From Burkholderia contaminans (GTDB taxonomy: Bacteria; Pseudomonadota; Gammaproteobacteria; Burkholderiales; Burkholderiaceae), in NCBI RefSeq assembly GCF_029633825.1, contig NZ_CP090641.1, positions 3,038,001 to 3,102,000 of the forward strand: 64,000 bases of DNA. The letters are read 5' to 3'. Under the pieces are notes generated by a model that was given only the letters and a program-made list of their open reading frames with translations, ran no database searches and was not told the origin of the DNA. Made by a program: the position numbers and the translations under genes. The first letter of the stretch is position 1; every line of letters starts with the position of its first letter. Shown in pieces: positions 27,177 through 37,905 of this stretch.

Positions 27177-29597
27177 TCAGTTGTCGAATGCGACGACGAG
27201 ACGGCGCCATGCGCCGTCCTGCGCATCCTGCTCGACGCGCGCGCCGCGCGCGGCGAGCGGGCCTTGCAGCGAGGCGGGCAGCAGGATCTCGACGCGGTCG
27301 GCCGGGCGGGCCGGGCGGCCGTCCCAGCGTACGGATATGCCGAGCGCGCCCGACGCTTCGCGGCCGGTCTCGATGCGCCACAGCCCGTATTCGCCGTCGC
27401 GCCACGCTTCCGTCTCGCCGTCGTCCTCGACGCATTCGCCGTAGGCGATGCCGTCCTCGATGCGCGGCGCGACGAGGAAGCCGCGCGTGTCGGCACGCGC
27501 GCCGAAATGCTGTTCCGCCACGTTCAGCGGCAGCACGCGGCCCTCGCGCAGCAGCATCACCGGCGTGTCGAGCGGCGCGGGCAGCGTCACGCTCGCGCCG
27601 CCGTCGAATGCCTGCGCGCTCGCGCAGCACATCCAGCGCGCGCCCGCCGGCAGGTACACGGTGCGCGCCGTCAGGCCGGGATCGACGACCGGCGCGACGA
27701 GCAGCGCGTCGCCGAGCATCATGTCGTCACATTCGTCGTAGCAGCGCGCATCGCCGGGGAAATCGGCGAAGGTCGGCCGCAGCACGGGCTCGTAGCGCGT
27801 CGTCGACAGCCACAGCAGGTGATAGAGGTAGGGCAGCAGCCGGTAACGCTGCTTGATCAGCGACGCAATCCGCGCGGTGATCTCCGGGTACATCCACGGT
27901 TCGTTGACGGTGCCGTCGTCGTTCCACGAATGGATGCTGAAGCGCGGCATGAAGATGCCGAACTGCACCCAGCGCAGCAGCAGTTCGGGCGACGGCGCGG
28001 GCCCGGAGAAGCCGCCAATGTCGTGACCGATGTTCGACACGCCCGACAGCGCGAGCCCGAGGCCCATCTTCAGGTTGTAGCGCAGGGTTTCCCACGACGT
28101 GTAGTTGTCGCCCGACCACGTCTGCACGTAGCGCTGCATGCCGGCGCCGCCTGAGCGCGACACGAGGAACGGCCGCTGCGCCGGCGCATGCGCGCGCTGC
28201 GCTTCGCGCGACGCGCGCATCATCAGCATCGTCTGCAGCACCTTCGCTTCGCGCGCCGGGAACGGCTGGCCGAAGCCGTGCGCGATCGCATCGGGCGACC
28301 AGATCTCGTACTCGTTGTTGTCGTTCCAGGTCGACTCGATCCCGTATTCGAGCAGCGCCGACGTGACCTGCTCGCGCCACCAGCGATACGCGTCAGGCTG
28401 CGTGAAGTCGAGATACGCGCCGACCTCGTCCCAGAACTGCACCCATGCGGGCTCGCCGGATGCCGAGCGGATCAGCAGCCCGCGCCTGGCCGCGTCTTCG
28501 AATGCCGGATGGTCGCGCAGCAGGCACGGCTTGATGTTCGCGCACAGGCGGACGCCGTGGTCGCGGTAATGCTTCACGAAGCCCTTCGCGTCGGGAAACT
28601 TGTCGCGGTTCCAGTTGAACACGTAGCGCTTCGCGCCGATCGACGTATAGCCCGACGACAGGTGGAACGAATCGCACAGGATGTCGTGCGTGCCGCACTG
28701 TTCGACGAACTGGTTCATCTGTTGCTGCGCGTCCGGCGCGTCGGTGTAGCTCATCGTCGAGCCCGAATAGCCGAGTCCCCATTTGGGCGTGCGCGCGGGG
28801 CGCCCGGTGAGCCACGTGAAGCGCCGCGCGGCCGCGAGCGGCGTGCCGGGCGAGGCGATGAAGTAGTAGTCGAGATCGCCATGCTCGGCGACGAAATAGC
28901 GGTACGGGCCGTGATAGTTGTCGAGTTCGCGGCCCATGTCGAACGCGCAGTCCGACAGCGTGTCGTAGAACAGCCCGAACCCCTGGCAGGCAGCGGGCGA
29001 CCACGTGATGTAGAACGGGATGTGCTTGTACAGCGGGTCGGTATGCTTCGCGCTGTAGCCCATCGCGTCGATGTTGCGCATCTCGAAGCGCGCGCCGGTG
29101 CGGTCGAGGTCGCCCGCGCGTTCGCCGAGGCCGAACACCTTGTCGCCGCGCTCGCGGGCGACGTAGTGATACGCGCGATCGTCCCACCAGCCGAAGTTGT
29201 ACGCCTGCGTCGCACGGTCGGCGAGTGCGACGCGCCACGTGCCGTCCGCGCCGCGTATCGACCACGTGCAATGGCCGCCTTGCCGGCGCACCGCGACGCG
29301 GATCTGCGCGGTCTCGATGCACACGGCATCGTCGTCTTCGACGAGCGTGTAGGCGGGCAGCGTGAAGCCGTCGAGATCGAGGCGGTCGCGCCCGTCGAGC
29401 GGCACGTCGTCAAGGCCCGGCGCGATCGACCACGTGCGCGGGTTGCGGGCCGTCGCGTCGGGCAGCACGCGCACCCGCACGATGTCGTCCTCGAGCACGA
29501 AGATCTCGACGGTCGCGCCCACCTCGGACGCGAGCAGCACACGGTTCGCGTGCTGGCCGGCGACGCGGAACACGGGCGGATGAAGGAGCGAAGTCAT
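27177..29597 (-). CDS. GH31 alpha-glycosidase
   Basis: 806 residues, cytosolic (no signal peptide). GH31 hallmarks: GLGERAGDLDR in the N-terminal beta-sandwich, then the catalytic barrel. The nucleophile region reads WNDNNEYEIW instead of the common WLDMNEP, and the acid/base is the Asp in WSGDNYTSWE. This variant motif marks a subgroup whose substrates are not clear from sequence; alpha-glucoside, alpha-galactoside or alpha-xyloside are all possible. It is 27 bp after an ACS-type MFS gene and upstream of a porin, giving a complete uptake-and-cleave operon. Confidence 0.88.
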   Translation of the reverse strand: MTSLLHPPVFRVAGQHANRVLLASEVGATVEIFVLEDDIVRVRVLPDATARNPRTWSIAPGLDDVPLDGRDRLDLDGFTLPAYTLVEDDDAVCIETAQIRVAVRRQGGHCTWSIRGADGTWRVALADRATQAYNFGWWDDRAYHYVARERGDKVFGLGERAGDLDRTGARFEMRNIDAMGYSAKHTDPLYKHIPFYITWSPAACQGFGLFYDTLSDCAFDMGRELDNYHGPYRYFVAEHGDLDYYFIASPGTPLAAARRFTWLTGRPARTPKWGLGYSGSTMSYTDAPDAQQQMNQFVEQCGTHDILCDSFHLSSGYTSIGAKRYVFNWNRDKFPDAKGFVKHYRDHGVRLCANIKPCLLRDHPAFEDAARRGLLIRSASGEPAWVQFWDEVGAYLDFTQPDAYRWWREQVTSALLEYGIESTWNDNNEYEIWSPDAIAHGFGQPFPAREAKVLQTMLMMRASREAQRAHAPAQRPFLVSRSGGAGMQRYVQTWSGDNYTSWETLRYNLKMGLGLALSGVSNIGHDIGGFSGPAPSPELLLRWVQFGIFMPRFSIHSWNDDGTVNEPWMYPEITARIASLIKQRYRLLPYLYHLLWLSTTRYEPVLRPTFADFPGDARCYDECDDMMLGDALLVAPVVDPGLTARTVYLPAGARWMCCASAQAFDGGASVTLPAPLDTPVMLLREGRVLPLNVAEQHFGARADTRGFLVAPRIEDGIAYGECVEDDGETEAWRDGEYGLWRIETGREASGALGISVRWDGRPARPADRVEILLPASLQGPLAARGARVEQDAQDGAWRRLVVAFDN

Positions 29598-29624
29598 GAA
29601 TGCGATTCCTGGTGAGAGCGAAGG

Positions 29625-30896
29625 TCAGGCGTGCCGGGCGAGCAGGCGTTCCTGCTTCGACTGCCCGCGGATCAGCATCGCGAGCAGCGTGACGCCGATG
29701 ATGTCGAACAGGCCGAGGCACGCGAACAGCGGCGCATAGCCGATCTTGTCGGCGAGCGCGCCGACCAGCAACGAGAAACCGAGCCCGCCGATCCACGCGG
29801 CCATCCCGGCGAAGCCGCTCGCGGTGCCGACTTCCTCGGGATCGAATACGTCGGCCGACAGTGTGTTGACGAGTGCGGAGATCATCTGGTGCGCGAAGCC
29901 GCCGACGCAGAACAGCGCGATGGCCGTGTACGGCGACGCGACCAGCCCGATCATCGCGGGCCCGAGCATCAGCACCGCGCCGAGCGCGACGCCGGCCACG
30001 CGCGACCACACGAGCGGCAGCTTGAACCGCTTCATGAGGTACGGCGACAGGTAGCCGCCCGCGATACCGCCGAGGTCGGCCGCGAGAAACGGCATCCACG
30101 CGAAGATCGCGATCTGCTTGAGCTCCATGTGGCGCTCGGTCGCGAGATACAGCGGAATCCAGAAGCTGAAGGTCTGCCACGCGGGCTCGGCGAAGAAGCG
30201 CGGCAGCGCGATGGCCCAGAAGCGCCGCGCGGTGACGACGTCGCGAATGCGGCGCTTCGACACGGGCGGCATCGTCGCCTGGCCGTCGCGGATCAGCGCG
30301 CGTTCCTGCGGCGTGATGCGCGGATGGTCCGCGGGCGACCGGTACTGCGCGTACCAGAGCGCGGCCCACACGAAGCCGAGCGCGCCGGTGGCCATGAACG
30401 CGGCCTGCCAGCCGAACTGCATCGACAGGAACACGACGAGCGGCGGCGCGATCGCGGCGCCGAGCGACGTCCCCGCGTTGAAATAGCCGACCGCGACCGA
30501 CTTCTCGCGATCGGGGAACCATTCGGCGACCGCCTTCATCCCGGACGGAATCGCGGCGGCCTCGAACAGCCCGAGAAAGCCGCGCAGGATGCCGAGCGAC
30601 AGCCAGCCCGACGCGAAGCCGTGCGCGACGCCGACCACCGACCACAGCATCGCGAACAGCGCGAACCCGAGGCGCAGCCCGATCAGGTCGACGATGAAGC
30701 CGCACACGGGCTGCATGATCGTGTAGCCGATCTGGAACGCGCCGACGATGTACGAGTACTGCTGCGTCGAGATCGAAAAGACCTGCTTCAGCTCGGGGGC
30801 GAGCACCGCGAGGGAGTTCCGTGCGAGGTAGTTGAGGATCGTGCCGAGACATACGAGCACGATGATCCACCAGCGCAACGCCTTGACTGTTTTCAC
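29625..30896 (-). CDS. MFS transporter, anion:cation symporter (ExuT/GudP-like)
   Basis: 423 residues, 12 membrane helices. GTILNYLARNSLAVLAPEL at the first helix and GLRLGFALFAMLWSVVGVAHGF (an RLG-type loop) are typical of the ACS subfamily that moves hexuronates and other sugar acids with protons. It is the first gene of a three-gene operon with the GH31 enzyme and the porin. A uronic-acid disaccharide or glycoside is therefore a reasonable cargo. The upstream region has repeated TTCGAA-type sites. Confidence 0.85.
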   Translation of the reverse strand: MKTVKALRWWIIVLVCLGTILNYLARNSLAVLAPELKQVFSISTQQYSYIVGAFQIGYTIMQPVCGFIVDLIGLRLGFALFAMLWSVVGVAHGFASGWLSLGILRGFLGLFEAAAIPSGMKAVAEWFPDREKSVAVGYFNAGTSLGAAIAPPLVVFLSMQFGWQAAFMATGALGFVWAALWYAQYRSPADHPRITPQERALIRDGQATMPPVSKRRIRDVVTARRFWAIALPRFFAEPAWQTFSFWIPLYLATERHMELKQIAIFAWMPFLAADLGGIAGGYLSPYLMKRFKLPLVWSRVAGVALGAVLMLGPAMIGLVASPYTAIALFCVGGFAHQMISALVNTLSADVFDPEEVGTASGFAGMAAWIGGLGFSLLVGALADKIGYAPLFACLGLFDIIGVTLLAMLIRGQSKQERLLARHA

Positions 30897-31363
30897 TGCT
30901 GTCTCCTGTCAGAGGGGCGGGCGCACGGCGCCCGCCGATCCGTAAGGGCCATCCGCGCGGGATGGCTTGTTCGTTTTATTCGTACGATGTCCGATCTTGA
31001 TGGGCGCGGGTCACACCGGCTTATATCGAAAATACGGTATTCGAACGAACATTTTGTCGTCATCGAGCTGCGATGTTATCTGACGACTGATCATTTTCGA
31101 GCATCCTATGTTCGAATTCGAATCCGGTCAACGTGAAAATGCATTCGAACGAACTTGCTCGGGGTTTTCCCGATGAGCGTGGCAACGCGGCGTGTGTTGC
31201 CACGCACGGCGATCACGCGCCAAGGGCCGTGCGGCGGGGCTGTGCGAGCGTCGAATGAGCGAAAGGCGCGCGACGGGGCGTGACAACCGTGATGAAAATT
31301 TATTTCTTTTCGAGATTGGAGTTGTGTAAATTCATTTTCATCATCCTTGCAACAACCCTTCGC
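30897..31363. promoter_or_regulatory. Divergent control region (sugar operon / RpiR peptide operon)
   Basis: 467 bp without a gene, less GC-rich than its surroundings. Left half: two identical ATTCGAACGAAC (31039-31050 and 31143-31154) flank a perfect TTCGAATTCGAA palindrome (31111-31122); a related TATTCGTACGAT lies near 30978. These are probably operators for the MFS-GH31-porin operon. Right half: TGAAAATTTATTTC (31293-31306) and TGTAAATTCATTTTC (31325-31339), 32 bp apart, resemble RpiR/MurR-family sites just before the RpiR gene. Confidence 0.55.
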
Positions 31364-32308
31364 ATGACGCCTCTCGTTCCGCCCGACGCCAGTCACGACG
31401 AACCCGCAATCGCCGAGCGGATCGCGTCGGCGATGCCGTTGATGACGCCGATCCACCGCCGCATGGGCGAGTTCGTGCTCGCGAATCCGTTTCGCGCGGC
31501 GACGATGCGCATCGACGAACTTGCGCAGGCCGTGAATGCGTCGATCGCGACCGCGAACCGCTTCGCGAAGGCGCTCGGCTTCGACGGCTATCCGGCGATG
31601 CGCGCGGCGCTCGTGCGCGGCTTCGAGGCGACGCTCGGGCCGGTCGAGCGGCTGCGTTCCGCGCAGGAGCAGGAGCCCGGCGTACGCGGGGCTGCGTGGA
31701 TCGACGCGGTATTCGATCAGGCCGTCGCGAACATCGAGAACACGCGTGCGCAACTGGACGCAGCCGATGTCGAAGCCGCGGTCGAGGCGATCGTCGGCGC
31801 GCGGCGCGTGCTGATCCTCGGCGCGGGGTCGAGCGCGTTTCTCACCGGGCTGATGGAGCACGGGCTGTCCGTCTGCCATGACAACGTGCAGTCGCTCGCG
31901 TTGCTCGGCGGCCCGTCGCACGCGGCGCGGCGGCTGTATACGGCCGACTCGCGCGATCTCGTGATCGCGCTCGCGTTTCCGCGCTACGTGAAGGACACCA
32001 TCGAGCTGGCGCGTCGCGCGGCGGCGCGCGGGGCGCGCGTGCTGGGCATCTCCGACGGCCCGCAATCGCCGCTCGCACCGATCGCGTCGCTGAACCTGTA
32101 CGTCAGGGCCGAGCGGCGCTTCGCGGCGACGTCGGAAGCGGCCGTGCTCGCGATGATCGAGGCACTGATCGACGCGGTCGCACTGCGCACGCACCGGTCC
32201 GCGAAATCCGCGGCCGAGATGACCGAATTCCTGCTGCCGTGGCTCGTCCAGCCGCAAGCGACGCTGCCGGCCGCCAACCCTTCCACTCACCGTCCGAAAA
32301 AAACATGA
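31364..32308 (+). CDS. RpiR/MurR-family regulator
   Basis: 314 residues from the ATG at 31364; the upstream extension overlaps the AT-rich operator and was rejected. The N-terminal helix-turn-helix (TMRIDELAQAVNASIATANRFAKAL) is followed by a SIS sugar-isomerase domain (VLILGAGSSAFLTGLMEHGLS). SIS domains usually bind phosphorylated sugars. Here it overlaps (ATGA) an isoaspartyl peptidase gene and heads a peptide uptake operon, so its ligand may be a peptide-derived or muramyl compound. Autoregulation is probable given the two direct-repeat sites upstream. Confidence 0.87.
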   Translation: MTPLVPPDASHDEPAIAERIASAMPLMTPIHRRMGEFVLANPFRAATMRIDELAQAVNASIATANRFAKALGFDGYPAMRAALVRGFEATLGPVERLRSAQEQEPGVRGAAWIDAVFDQAVANIENTRAQLDAADVEAAVEAIVGARRVLILGAGSSAFLTGLMEHGLSVCHDNVQSLALLGGPSHAARRLYTADSRDLVIALAFPRYVKDTIELARRAAARGARVLGISDGPQSPLAPIASLNLYVRAERRFAATSEAAVLAMIEALIDAVALRTHRSAKSAAEMTEFLLPWLVQPQATLPAANPSTHRPKKT

Positions 32309-33303
32309 CTTCACCCGCGATCGTTGCGATTCACGGCGGCGCAGGCACGATCCTGCGCGAGGCGATGGATTCCGACACCGAACGTCAGTACCGTGCCGAA
32401 CTGACCGCCATCCTGACGGCCGCGCAGCAGGTGCTGGCCGATGGCGGCAGCGCGCTCGACGCCGTCACCGTCGCGGTGCGGATGCTCGAGGATTGTCCGC
32501 TGTTCAACGCCGGACGCGGCGCCGTCTATACGGCCGAGGGCAAGCACGAACTCGACGCGGCGGTGATGGATGGCGCGACGCTCGGCGCCGGCGCGATCTG
32601 CTGCGCGACGCGCGTGCGCAATCCGGTATTGGCCGCGCGGCGCGTGATGGAAGCCAGCGAGCACGTGCTGTTCGCCGGTGAGGGCGCCGATGCGTTCGCA
32701 GCCGCGCAGGGGCTCGAACTCGCGGAACCGGGCTACTTCGACACCGAGGCGCGTCACGCGCAGTGGGTCAAGGCGCGCGCAGCGGCCGGTGTGATGCTCG
32801 ACCACGACGCGGCGACGTTCTCGTTCGGCAAATCGCAGCAGCAGCAACCGGCCGAACCGCTCGATCCGGACCGCAAGCACGGCACGGTCGGCGCGGTCGC
32901 GTGCGACCAGCACGGTCACATCGCGGCGGCGACGTCGACGGGCGGCATCACGAACAAGCAGCCGGGGCGTGTCGGCGATTCGCCGATCGTCGGCGCGGGC
33001 TGCTATGCGGACGACGCAACCTGCGCGGTATCCGCGACGGGCACCGGCGAGATGTTCATCCGGCTCGCGACCGCCCATGACGTGGCTGCGCAGATCGCGT
33101 ATCGCGGCGCGTCGCTCGCCGATGCCGCGCACGACGTCGTGATGAACAAGCTGCCGCGCCTCGCGGGCCGCGGCGGGATCATCGCGGTCGACGCGCAGGG
33201 CAACGTCGCGATGCCGTTCAACACCGAAGGGATGTACCGCGGTTATGCGCGCGTCGGTGAAGCGCCGGTGGTCGGCATCTATCGCGACGACGACACGGCC
33301 TGA
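32305..33303 (+). CDS. iaaA: Isoaspartyl peptidase / L-asparaginase (Ntn hydrolase)
   Basis: 332 residues, plant-type asparaginase family. The precursor cleaves itself before Thr194 in [10 protein letters not shown], which becomes the N-terminal nucleophile. IHGGAGT near the N-terminus and [12 protein letters not shown] with GTGEMFIR are family motifs. It removes beta-aspartyl residues from dipeptides and also hydrolyses asparagine. Cytosolic. Its start overlaps the regulator stop. The next genes encode an ABC peptide importer of the Gsi type and two more peptidases, the same pairing (iaaA next to gsiA) as in E. coli. Confidence 0.93.
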   Translation: MTSPAIVAIHGGAGTILREAMDSDTERQYRAELTAILTAAQQVLADGGSALDAVTVAVRMLEDCPLFNAGRGAVYTAEGKHELDAAVMDGATLGAGAICCATRVRNPVLAARRVMEASEHVLFAGEGADAFAAAQGLELAEPGYFDTEARHAQWVKARAAAGVMLDHDAATFSFGKSQQQQPAEPLDPDRKHGTVGAVACDQHGHIAAATSTGGITNKQPGRVGDSPIVGAGCYADDATCAVSATGTGEMFIRLATAHDVAAQIAYRGASLADAAHDVVMNKLPRLAGRGGIIAVDAQGNVAMPFNTEGMYRGYARVGEAPVVGIYRDDDTA

Positions 33304-33332
33304 AACCGCACCGCACGAGGAGGAGATCCACG

Positions 33333-35234
33333 ATGACTTCGAGCCGTAACCCGTCCGGCCTGGTGCTGCCCGAGCAGCGCGTGGTGGCCGTCGACGACCT
33401 GTCGGTCACGTTCCGCCGCGAAGGCGCGACGTTCGACGCGGTGCGCAACGTGTCGTTTCACGTCGACCGCGGCGAGACGCTCGCGATCGTCGGCGAATCG
33501 GGCTCGGGCAAGTCGGTCACGTCGCTCGCACTGATGCGGCTCGTCGAGCACGGCGGCGGCGCGATCACGAGCGGCCGGATCGCGTTCCGCCGGCGCGGCG
33601 GTGCGATTGTCGATCTCGCGCAGGCCAGCGGCGCGACGATGCGCGGCATTCGCGGCGCGGATATCGCGATGATCTTCCAGGAGCCGATGACGTCGCTGAA
33701 CCCGGTGTTCACGGTCGGCGACCAGATCAGCGAGGCGATCGCGCTGCATCAGTCGAAAAGCCCGTCGGAAGCGCGCGCGGAAACGCTGCGGCTGCTCGAA
33801 CTCGTGCGCATTCCGGAAGCGCGCCGCGTGTTCGCGCGCTATCCGCACCAGCTGTCGGGCGGGATGCGGCAGCGCGTGATGATCGCGATGGCGCTGTCGT
33901 GCCGGCCGTCGCTGCTGATCGCCGACGAGCCGACCACCGCGCTCGACGTGACGATCCAGGCGCAGATCCTGCAACTGGTGCGCGGGCTGCAGGACGAAAT
34001 GAACATGGGCGTGATCTTCATCACGCACGATATGGGCGTGGTGGCGGAAGTGGCCGACCGCGTGCTCGTGATGTATCGCGGCGAGAAGGTCGAGGAGGGC
34101 GAATCGGATCGCATCTTCGCGGCGCCCGAGCATCGCTACACGCGCGCGCTGCTCGCGGCCGTGCCGAAACTCGGCTCGATGCAGGGCACCGATGCGCCCG
34201 AGAAATTCCCGCTGCTGAAGGTGGAGGGCACGAGCTCAGCAGCACAGGCGCCCGCCCGCGCCGCGAACGACGATGCGCAGCCGTCCGTCGATCACGCCGC
34301 GTCGCCGATCCTGCGCGTGCGCGATCTCGTGACGCGCTTCCCGGTGAAGAGCGGCGTGTTCGGCCGCGTGTCGCAATACGTGCATGCGGTCGAGCGCGTG
34401 AGCTTCGAGCTGCGCGCGGGCGAGACGCTCGCGCTGGTCGGCGAATCGGGCTGCGGCAAGTCGACCACCGGCCGCTCGCTGTTGCGCCTCGTCGAATCGC
34501 AGAGCGGCTCGATCGAATTCGACGGCCGCGACATCAGCGCGATGAAGGGCCATGACCTGCAGGCGCTGCGTCGCAACATCCAGTTCATCTTCCAGGATCC
34601 ATTCGCGTCGCTGAACCCGCGCCTGACCGTCGGCTTCTCGATCATGGAGCCGCTGCTCGTGCACGGCGTCGCGAGCGGTGCCGAGGCGCAGGCGCGCGTC
34701 GACTGGCTGCTCGACAAGGTCGGCCTGCCGCCCGAGGCCGCACGCCGCTATCCGCACGAATTCTCTGGCGGCCAGCGCCAGCGGATCGCGATCGCGCGCG
34801 CGCTCGCGCTGAACCCGAAGGTCGTGATCGCGGACGAATCGGTGTCGGCGCTCGACGTGTCGGTGCAGGCGCAGATCGTCAACCTGATGCTCGACCTGCA
34901 GCGCGAGCTCGGCGTCGCGTACCTGTTCATCTCGCACGACATGGCGGTGGTCGAGCGCATCAGCCATCGCGTCGCGGTGATGTATCTCGGCCAGATCGTC
35001 GAGATCGGTCCGCGCCGCGCGGTGTTCGAGGCGCCGCAGCATCCGTACACGAAGAAGCTGATGAGCGCGGTGCCGGTGGCCGATCCGGCACGCCGGCATG
35101 CGCCGCGCCAGCTGGCGGCGGACGAGATTCCGAGCCCGATCCGCGCGGTCGGCGACGAGCCCGCCGTCGCGCCGCTCGTGGCGGTCGGCCCCGATCATTA
35201 CGTCGCGACGCATCGCGTCGGCGGCGCGTATTGA
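33333..35234 (+). CDS. gsiA: Peptide/glutathione ABC importer, fused ATPases GsiA
   Basis: 633 residues with two complete ABC domains in tandem. Walker A: GESGSGKS near residue 52 and GESGCGKST near residue 370. Signature: LSGGMRQR and FSGGQRQR. Walker B: LLIADEPT and VVIADES. Each half ends with the oligopeptide-family C-terminal segment ([24 protein letters not shown]). It energises import by GsiC/GsiD. In E. coli the system imports glutathione; here the flanking isoaspartyl and D-peptidases suggest other dipeptides. Confidence 0.93.
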   Translation: MTSSRNPSGLVLPEQRVVAVDDLSVTFRREGATFDAVRNVSFHVDRGETLAIVGESGSGKSVTSLALMRLVEHGGGAITSGRIAFRRRGGAIVDLAQASGATMRGIRGADIAMIFQEPMTSLNPVFTVGDQISEAIALHQSKSPSEARAETLRLLELVRIPEARRVFARYPHQLSGGMRQRVMIAMALSCRPSLLIADEPTTALDVTIQAQILQLVRGLQDEMNMGVIFITHDMGVVAEVADRVLVMYRGEKVEEGESDRIFAAPEHRYTRALLAAVPKLGSMQGTDAPEKFPLLKVEGTSSAAQAPARAANDDAQPSVDHAASPILRVRDLVTRFPVKSGVFGRVSQYVHAVERVSFELRAGETLALVGESGCGKSTTGRSLLRLVESQSGSIEFDGRDISAMKGHDLQALRRNIQFIFQDPFASLNPRLTVGFSIMEPLLVHGVASGAEAQARVDWLLDKVGLPPEAARRYPHEFSGGQRQRIAIARALALNPKVVIADESVSALDVSVQAQIVNLMLDLQRELGVAYLFISHDMAVVERISHRVAVMYLGQIVEIGPRRAVFEAPQHPYTKKLMSAVPVADPARRHAPRQLAADEIPSPIRAVGDEPAVAPLVAVGPDHYVATHRVGGAY

Positions 35235-35329
35235 AGAAATGCATCGCCACGGCGATGCGCGAGCGTGCAGGAAGTCGAAACCGAAACGCCCGTGAGGCGT
35301 CACCGATTCACCGAAAGGAGCCCAGCAAA

Positions 35330-36892
35330 ATGACCAAGCAGCATCCGTTCCCGATGTTTCGTCCGCGCGCGTGTTTCATCGCGCTTGCCGGCGCGTTCGC
35401 GCTGTCGGCCGCGGTGCCCGCGTTCGCGCAGCAGACCGCGGTGATGGCGGTGGATTCGACGTTCACGACGATGGACCCGTACGACGCGAACGACACGGTG
35501 TCGCAGGCCGTCGTCAAGTCGTTCTACCAGGGGCTGTTCGGCTTCGACAAGGACATGAAGCTCGTCAACGTGCTGGCGACCAGCTACGAAGCGAGCCCTG
35601 ATGCGAAGACGTACACGATCAAGCTGCGCCAGGGCGTGAAGTTCCACGACGGTACCGATTTCAACGCGGCGGCCGTGAAGGCGAACTTCGACCGCGTGAC
35701 CGATCCCGCGAACCACCTGAAGCGCTACAACATGTTCCGCGTGATCGAGAAGACCGAAGCGGTCGATCCGTACACGGTGAAGATCACGCTGCGCGAGCCG
35801 TTCTCGGCGCTGATCAACACGCTCGCGCACCCGTCGGCCGTGATGATTTCGCCGGCCGCGCTGAAGAAGTGGGGGCGCGACATCGCGCTGCATCCGGTCG
35901 GCACGGGCCCGTTCGAGTTCGTCGAATGGAAGCAGACCGACGACCTGAAGGTGAAGAAGTTCGCCGGCTACTGGAAGAAGGGCTATCCGAAGATCGACGC
36001 GATCGACTGGAAGCCGGTGGTCGACAACAACACGCGTGCGGCGCTGATCAAGACCGGTGAGGCCGATTTCGCGTTCCGCATCCCGTTCGAGCAGGCGACC
36101 GACCTGAAGGGCAACCCGAAGGTCGACATCGTGGAGCGGCCGTCGATCGTGCAGCGCTACGTGTCGCTGAACATGCTGCAGAAGCCGTTCGACAACCCGA
36201 AGGTGCGCCAGGCGCTGAACTACGCGGTGAACAAGGAAGCGCTCGCGAAGGTCGCGTTCTCCGGCTTCGCGACGCCGTCCACCGGCGTGGTGCCGCAGGG
36301 TGTCGACTACGCGACGAAGCTGGGCCCGTGGCCGTACGACCCGGCGAAGGCGCGCGCGCTGCTGAAGGAAGCCGGCTATCCGAACGGCTTCGAGACGACG
36401 TTGTGGTCCGCGTATAACAACTCGACGTCGCAGAAGGCGATCCAGTTCGTGCAGCAGCAGCTCGCGCAGGTCGGCGTGAAGGTGCAGGTGCAGGCGCTGG
36501 AAGCCGGCGAGCGCGTCGCGAAGGTCGAGAGCGCGCCGGATCCGGCGAAGGCGCCGGTGCGGATGTACTACATTGGCTGGTCGTCGTCGACGGGTGAAGC
36601 GAACTGGGCGATCACGCCGCTGCTCGCCGGCGCGTCGGCGCCGCCGAAGCTCGTCAACACCGCGTACTACAAGAACGACACGGTCGACGGCGACCTGACG
36701 AAGGCGCTCGAGACGGTCGATCGCGCGAAGAAGGCCGACCTCTACGCCGATGCGCAGAAGCAGATCTGGACCGATGCCCCGTGGATCTTCCTCGTGCAGG
36801 AGAAGATCGTGTATGCGCGCAGCAAGCGGTTGCAGGGTGCGTACGTGATGCCGGACGGCTCGTTCAACTTCGACGAAATCTCGCTGAAATGA
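35330..36892 (+). CDS. gsiB: Periplasmic peptide-binding protein GsiB
   Basis: 520 residues from the ATG at 35330, preceded by AAAGGAG. A signal peptide ends VPAFAQQ. The SBP_bac_5 signature region ([28 protein letters not shown]) lies near residue 100, and [27 protein letters not shown] near residue 285 is typical of GsiB/DppA binding proteins. It captures the peptide in the periplasm and delivers it to GsiC/GsiD. It lies 95 bp after gsiA, the largest gap in the operon apart from the next. Confidence 0.92.
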   Translation: MTKQHPFPMFRPRACFIALAGAFALSAAVPAFAQQTAVMAVDSTFTTMDPYDANDTVSQAVVKSFYQGLFGFDKDMKLVNVLATSYEASPDAKTYTIKLRQGVKFHDGTDFNAAAVKANFDRVTDPANHLKRYNMFRVIEKTEAVDPYTVKITLREPFSALINTLAHPSAVMISPAALKKWGRDIALHPVGTGPFEFVEWKQTDDLKVKKFAGYWKKGYPKIDAIDWKPVVDNNTRAALIKTGEADFAFRIPFEQATDLKGNPKVDIVERPSIVQRYVSLNMLQKPFDNPKVRQALNYAVNKEALAKVAFSGFATPSTGVVPQGVDYATKLGPWPYDPAKARALLKEAGYPNGFETTLWSAYNNSTSQKAIQFVQQQLAQVGVKVQVQALEAGERVAKVESAPDPAKAPVRMYYIGWSSSTGEANWAITPLLAGASAPPKLVNTAYYKNDTVDGDLTKALETVDRAKKADLYADAQKQIWTDAPWIFLVQEKIVYARSKRLQGAYVMPDGSFNFDEISLK

Positions 36893-36971
36893 CAGTGGTG
36901 ATGACGGCGGCTCGCCCGCCACGCGGTGCCGGCGGCGCAAGCCGCCGGTACGCTGATTCGATCGGTGCCCC

Positions 36972-37892
36972 ATGCTGAATTTTCTCGTCAAACGCCTGTT
37001 CGGCCTGCTGCCCACGCTCGCGATCGTCGCGGTGCTGGTGTTCCTGTTCGTGCACCTGCTGCCCGGCGACCCGGCGCGGCTCGCGGCCGGCCCCGAAGCC
37101 GACGATGCGACGGTCGCGCTCGTGCGTGCCGATCTCGGGCTCGACAAGCCGATGCCCACCCAGTTCGCGAACTTCTTCGTGAAGATCGCGCACGGCGATT
37201 TCGGCGTATCGACGCGCAGCAAGCGGCCGGTGTCGACCGAGATCGGCGAGCGCTTCATGCCGACGCTGCTGCTGACGCTCGTCAGCATGGTGTGGGCGAC
37301 GGCGTTCGGGATGGCGATCGGGATCGCGTCGGCCGTATGGCGTAATCGCTGGCCCGACCGACTCGGAATGACGCTCGCGGTGTCGGGCATCTCGTTTCCC
37401 GCGTTCGCGCTCGGCATGCTGCTGATGGAAGTCTTCTCGGTGAAGCTCGGCTGGCTGCCGGTCGTGCCGGACGGTTCGTGGAAGAGCTACGTGCTGCCGT
37501 CGCTGACGCTCGGCGCCGCGGTCGCGGCCGTGATGGCGCGCTTCACGCGCGCGTCGTTCGTCGAGGTGCTGAACGAGGATTTCGTGCGCACCGCGCGCGC
37601 GAAGGGCGTGCACGAGCCGATGGTCGTGCTCAAGCACTGCCTGCGCAACGCGATGATCCCGGTGGTCACGATGATGGGGCTGCAGTTCGGCTTCCTGCTC
37701 GGCGGCTCGATCGTCGTCGAGGTCGTGTTCAACTGGCCGGGACTCGGGCGCCTGCTCGTCGATGCGGTGACGATGCGCGACTACCCCGTGATCCAGGCGA
37801 TCGTGCTGCTGTTTTCGCTCGAGTTCATCCTGATCAACCTGACCGTCGACGTGCTGTACGCGGTCATCAACCCGACCATCCGGTTCAAGTGA
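36972..37892 (+). CDS. gsiC: Peptide ABC importer permease GsiC
   Basis: 306 residues, six membrane helices. DppB-type N-terminus ([35 protein letters not shown]) and the EAA loop ([27 protein letters not shown]) that docks on GsiA. It pairs with GsiD in the inner membrane. Its start lies 79 bp after gsiB. Confidence 0.93.
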   Translation: MLNFLVKRLFGLLPTLAIVAVLVFLFVHLLPGDPARLAAGPEADDATVALVRADLGLDKPMPTQFANFFVKIAHGDFGVSTRSKRPVSTEIGERFMPTLLLTLVSMVWATAFGMAIGIASAVWRNRWPDRLGMTLAVSGISFPAFALGMLLMEVFSVKLGWLPVVPDGSWKSYVLPSLTLGAAVAAVMARFTRASFVEVLNEDFVRTARAKGVHEPMVVLKHCLRNAMIPVVTMMGLQFGFLLGGSIVVEVVFNWPGLGRLLVDAVTMRDYPVIQAIVLLFSLEFILINLTVDVLYAVINPTIRFK

Positions 37893-37905
37893 GAGTGAGG
37901 CCTGC

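Noticed and set aside
29631..31136. Long plus-strand ORF (501 codons) opposite the MFS gene
   Set aside because: It is antisense to a clear MFS transporter and its product is a charged, Arg/Asp/His-rich shadow typical of high-GC third-position bias.
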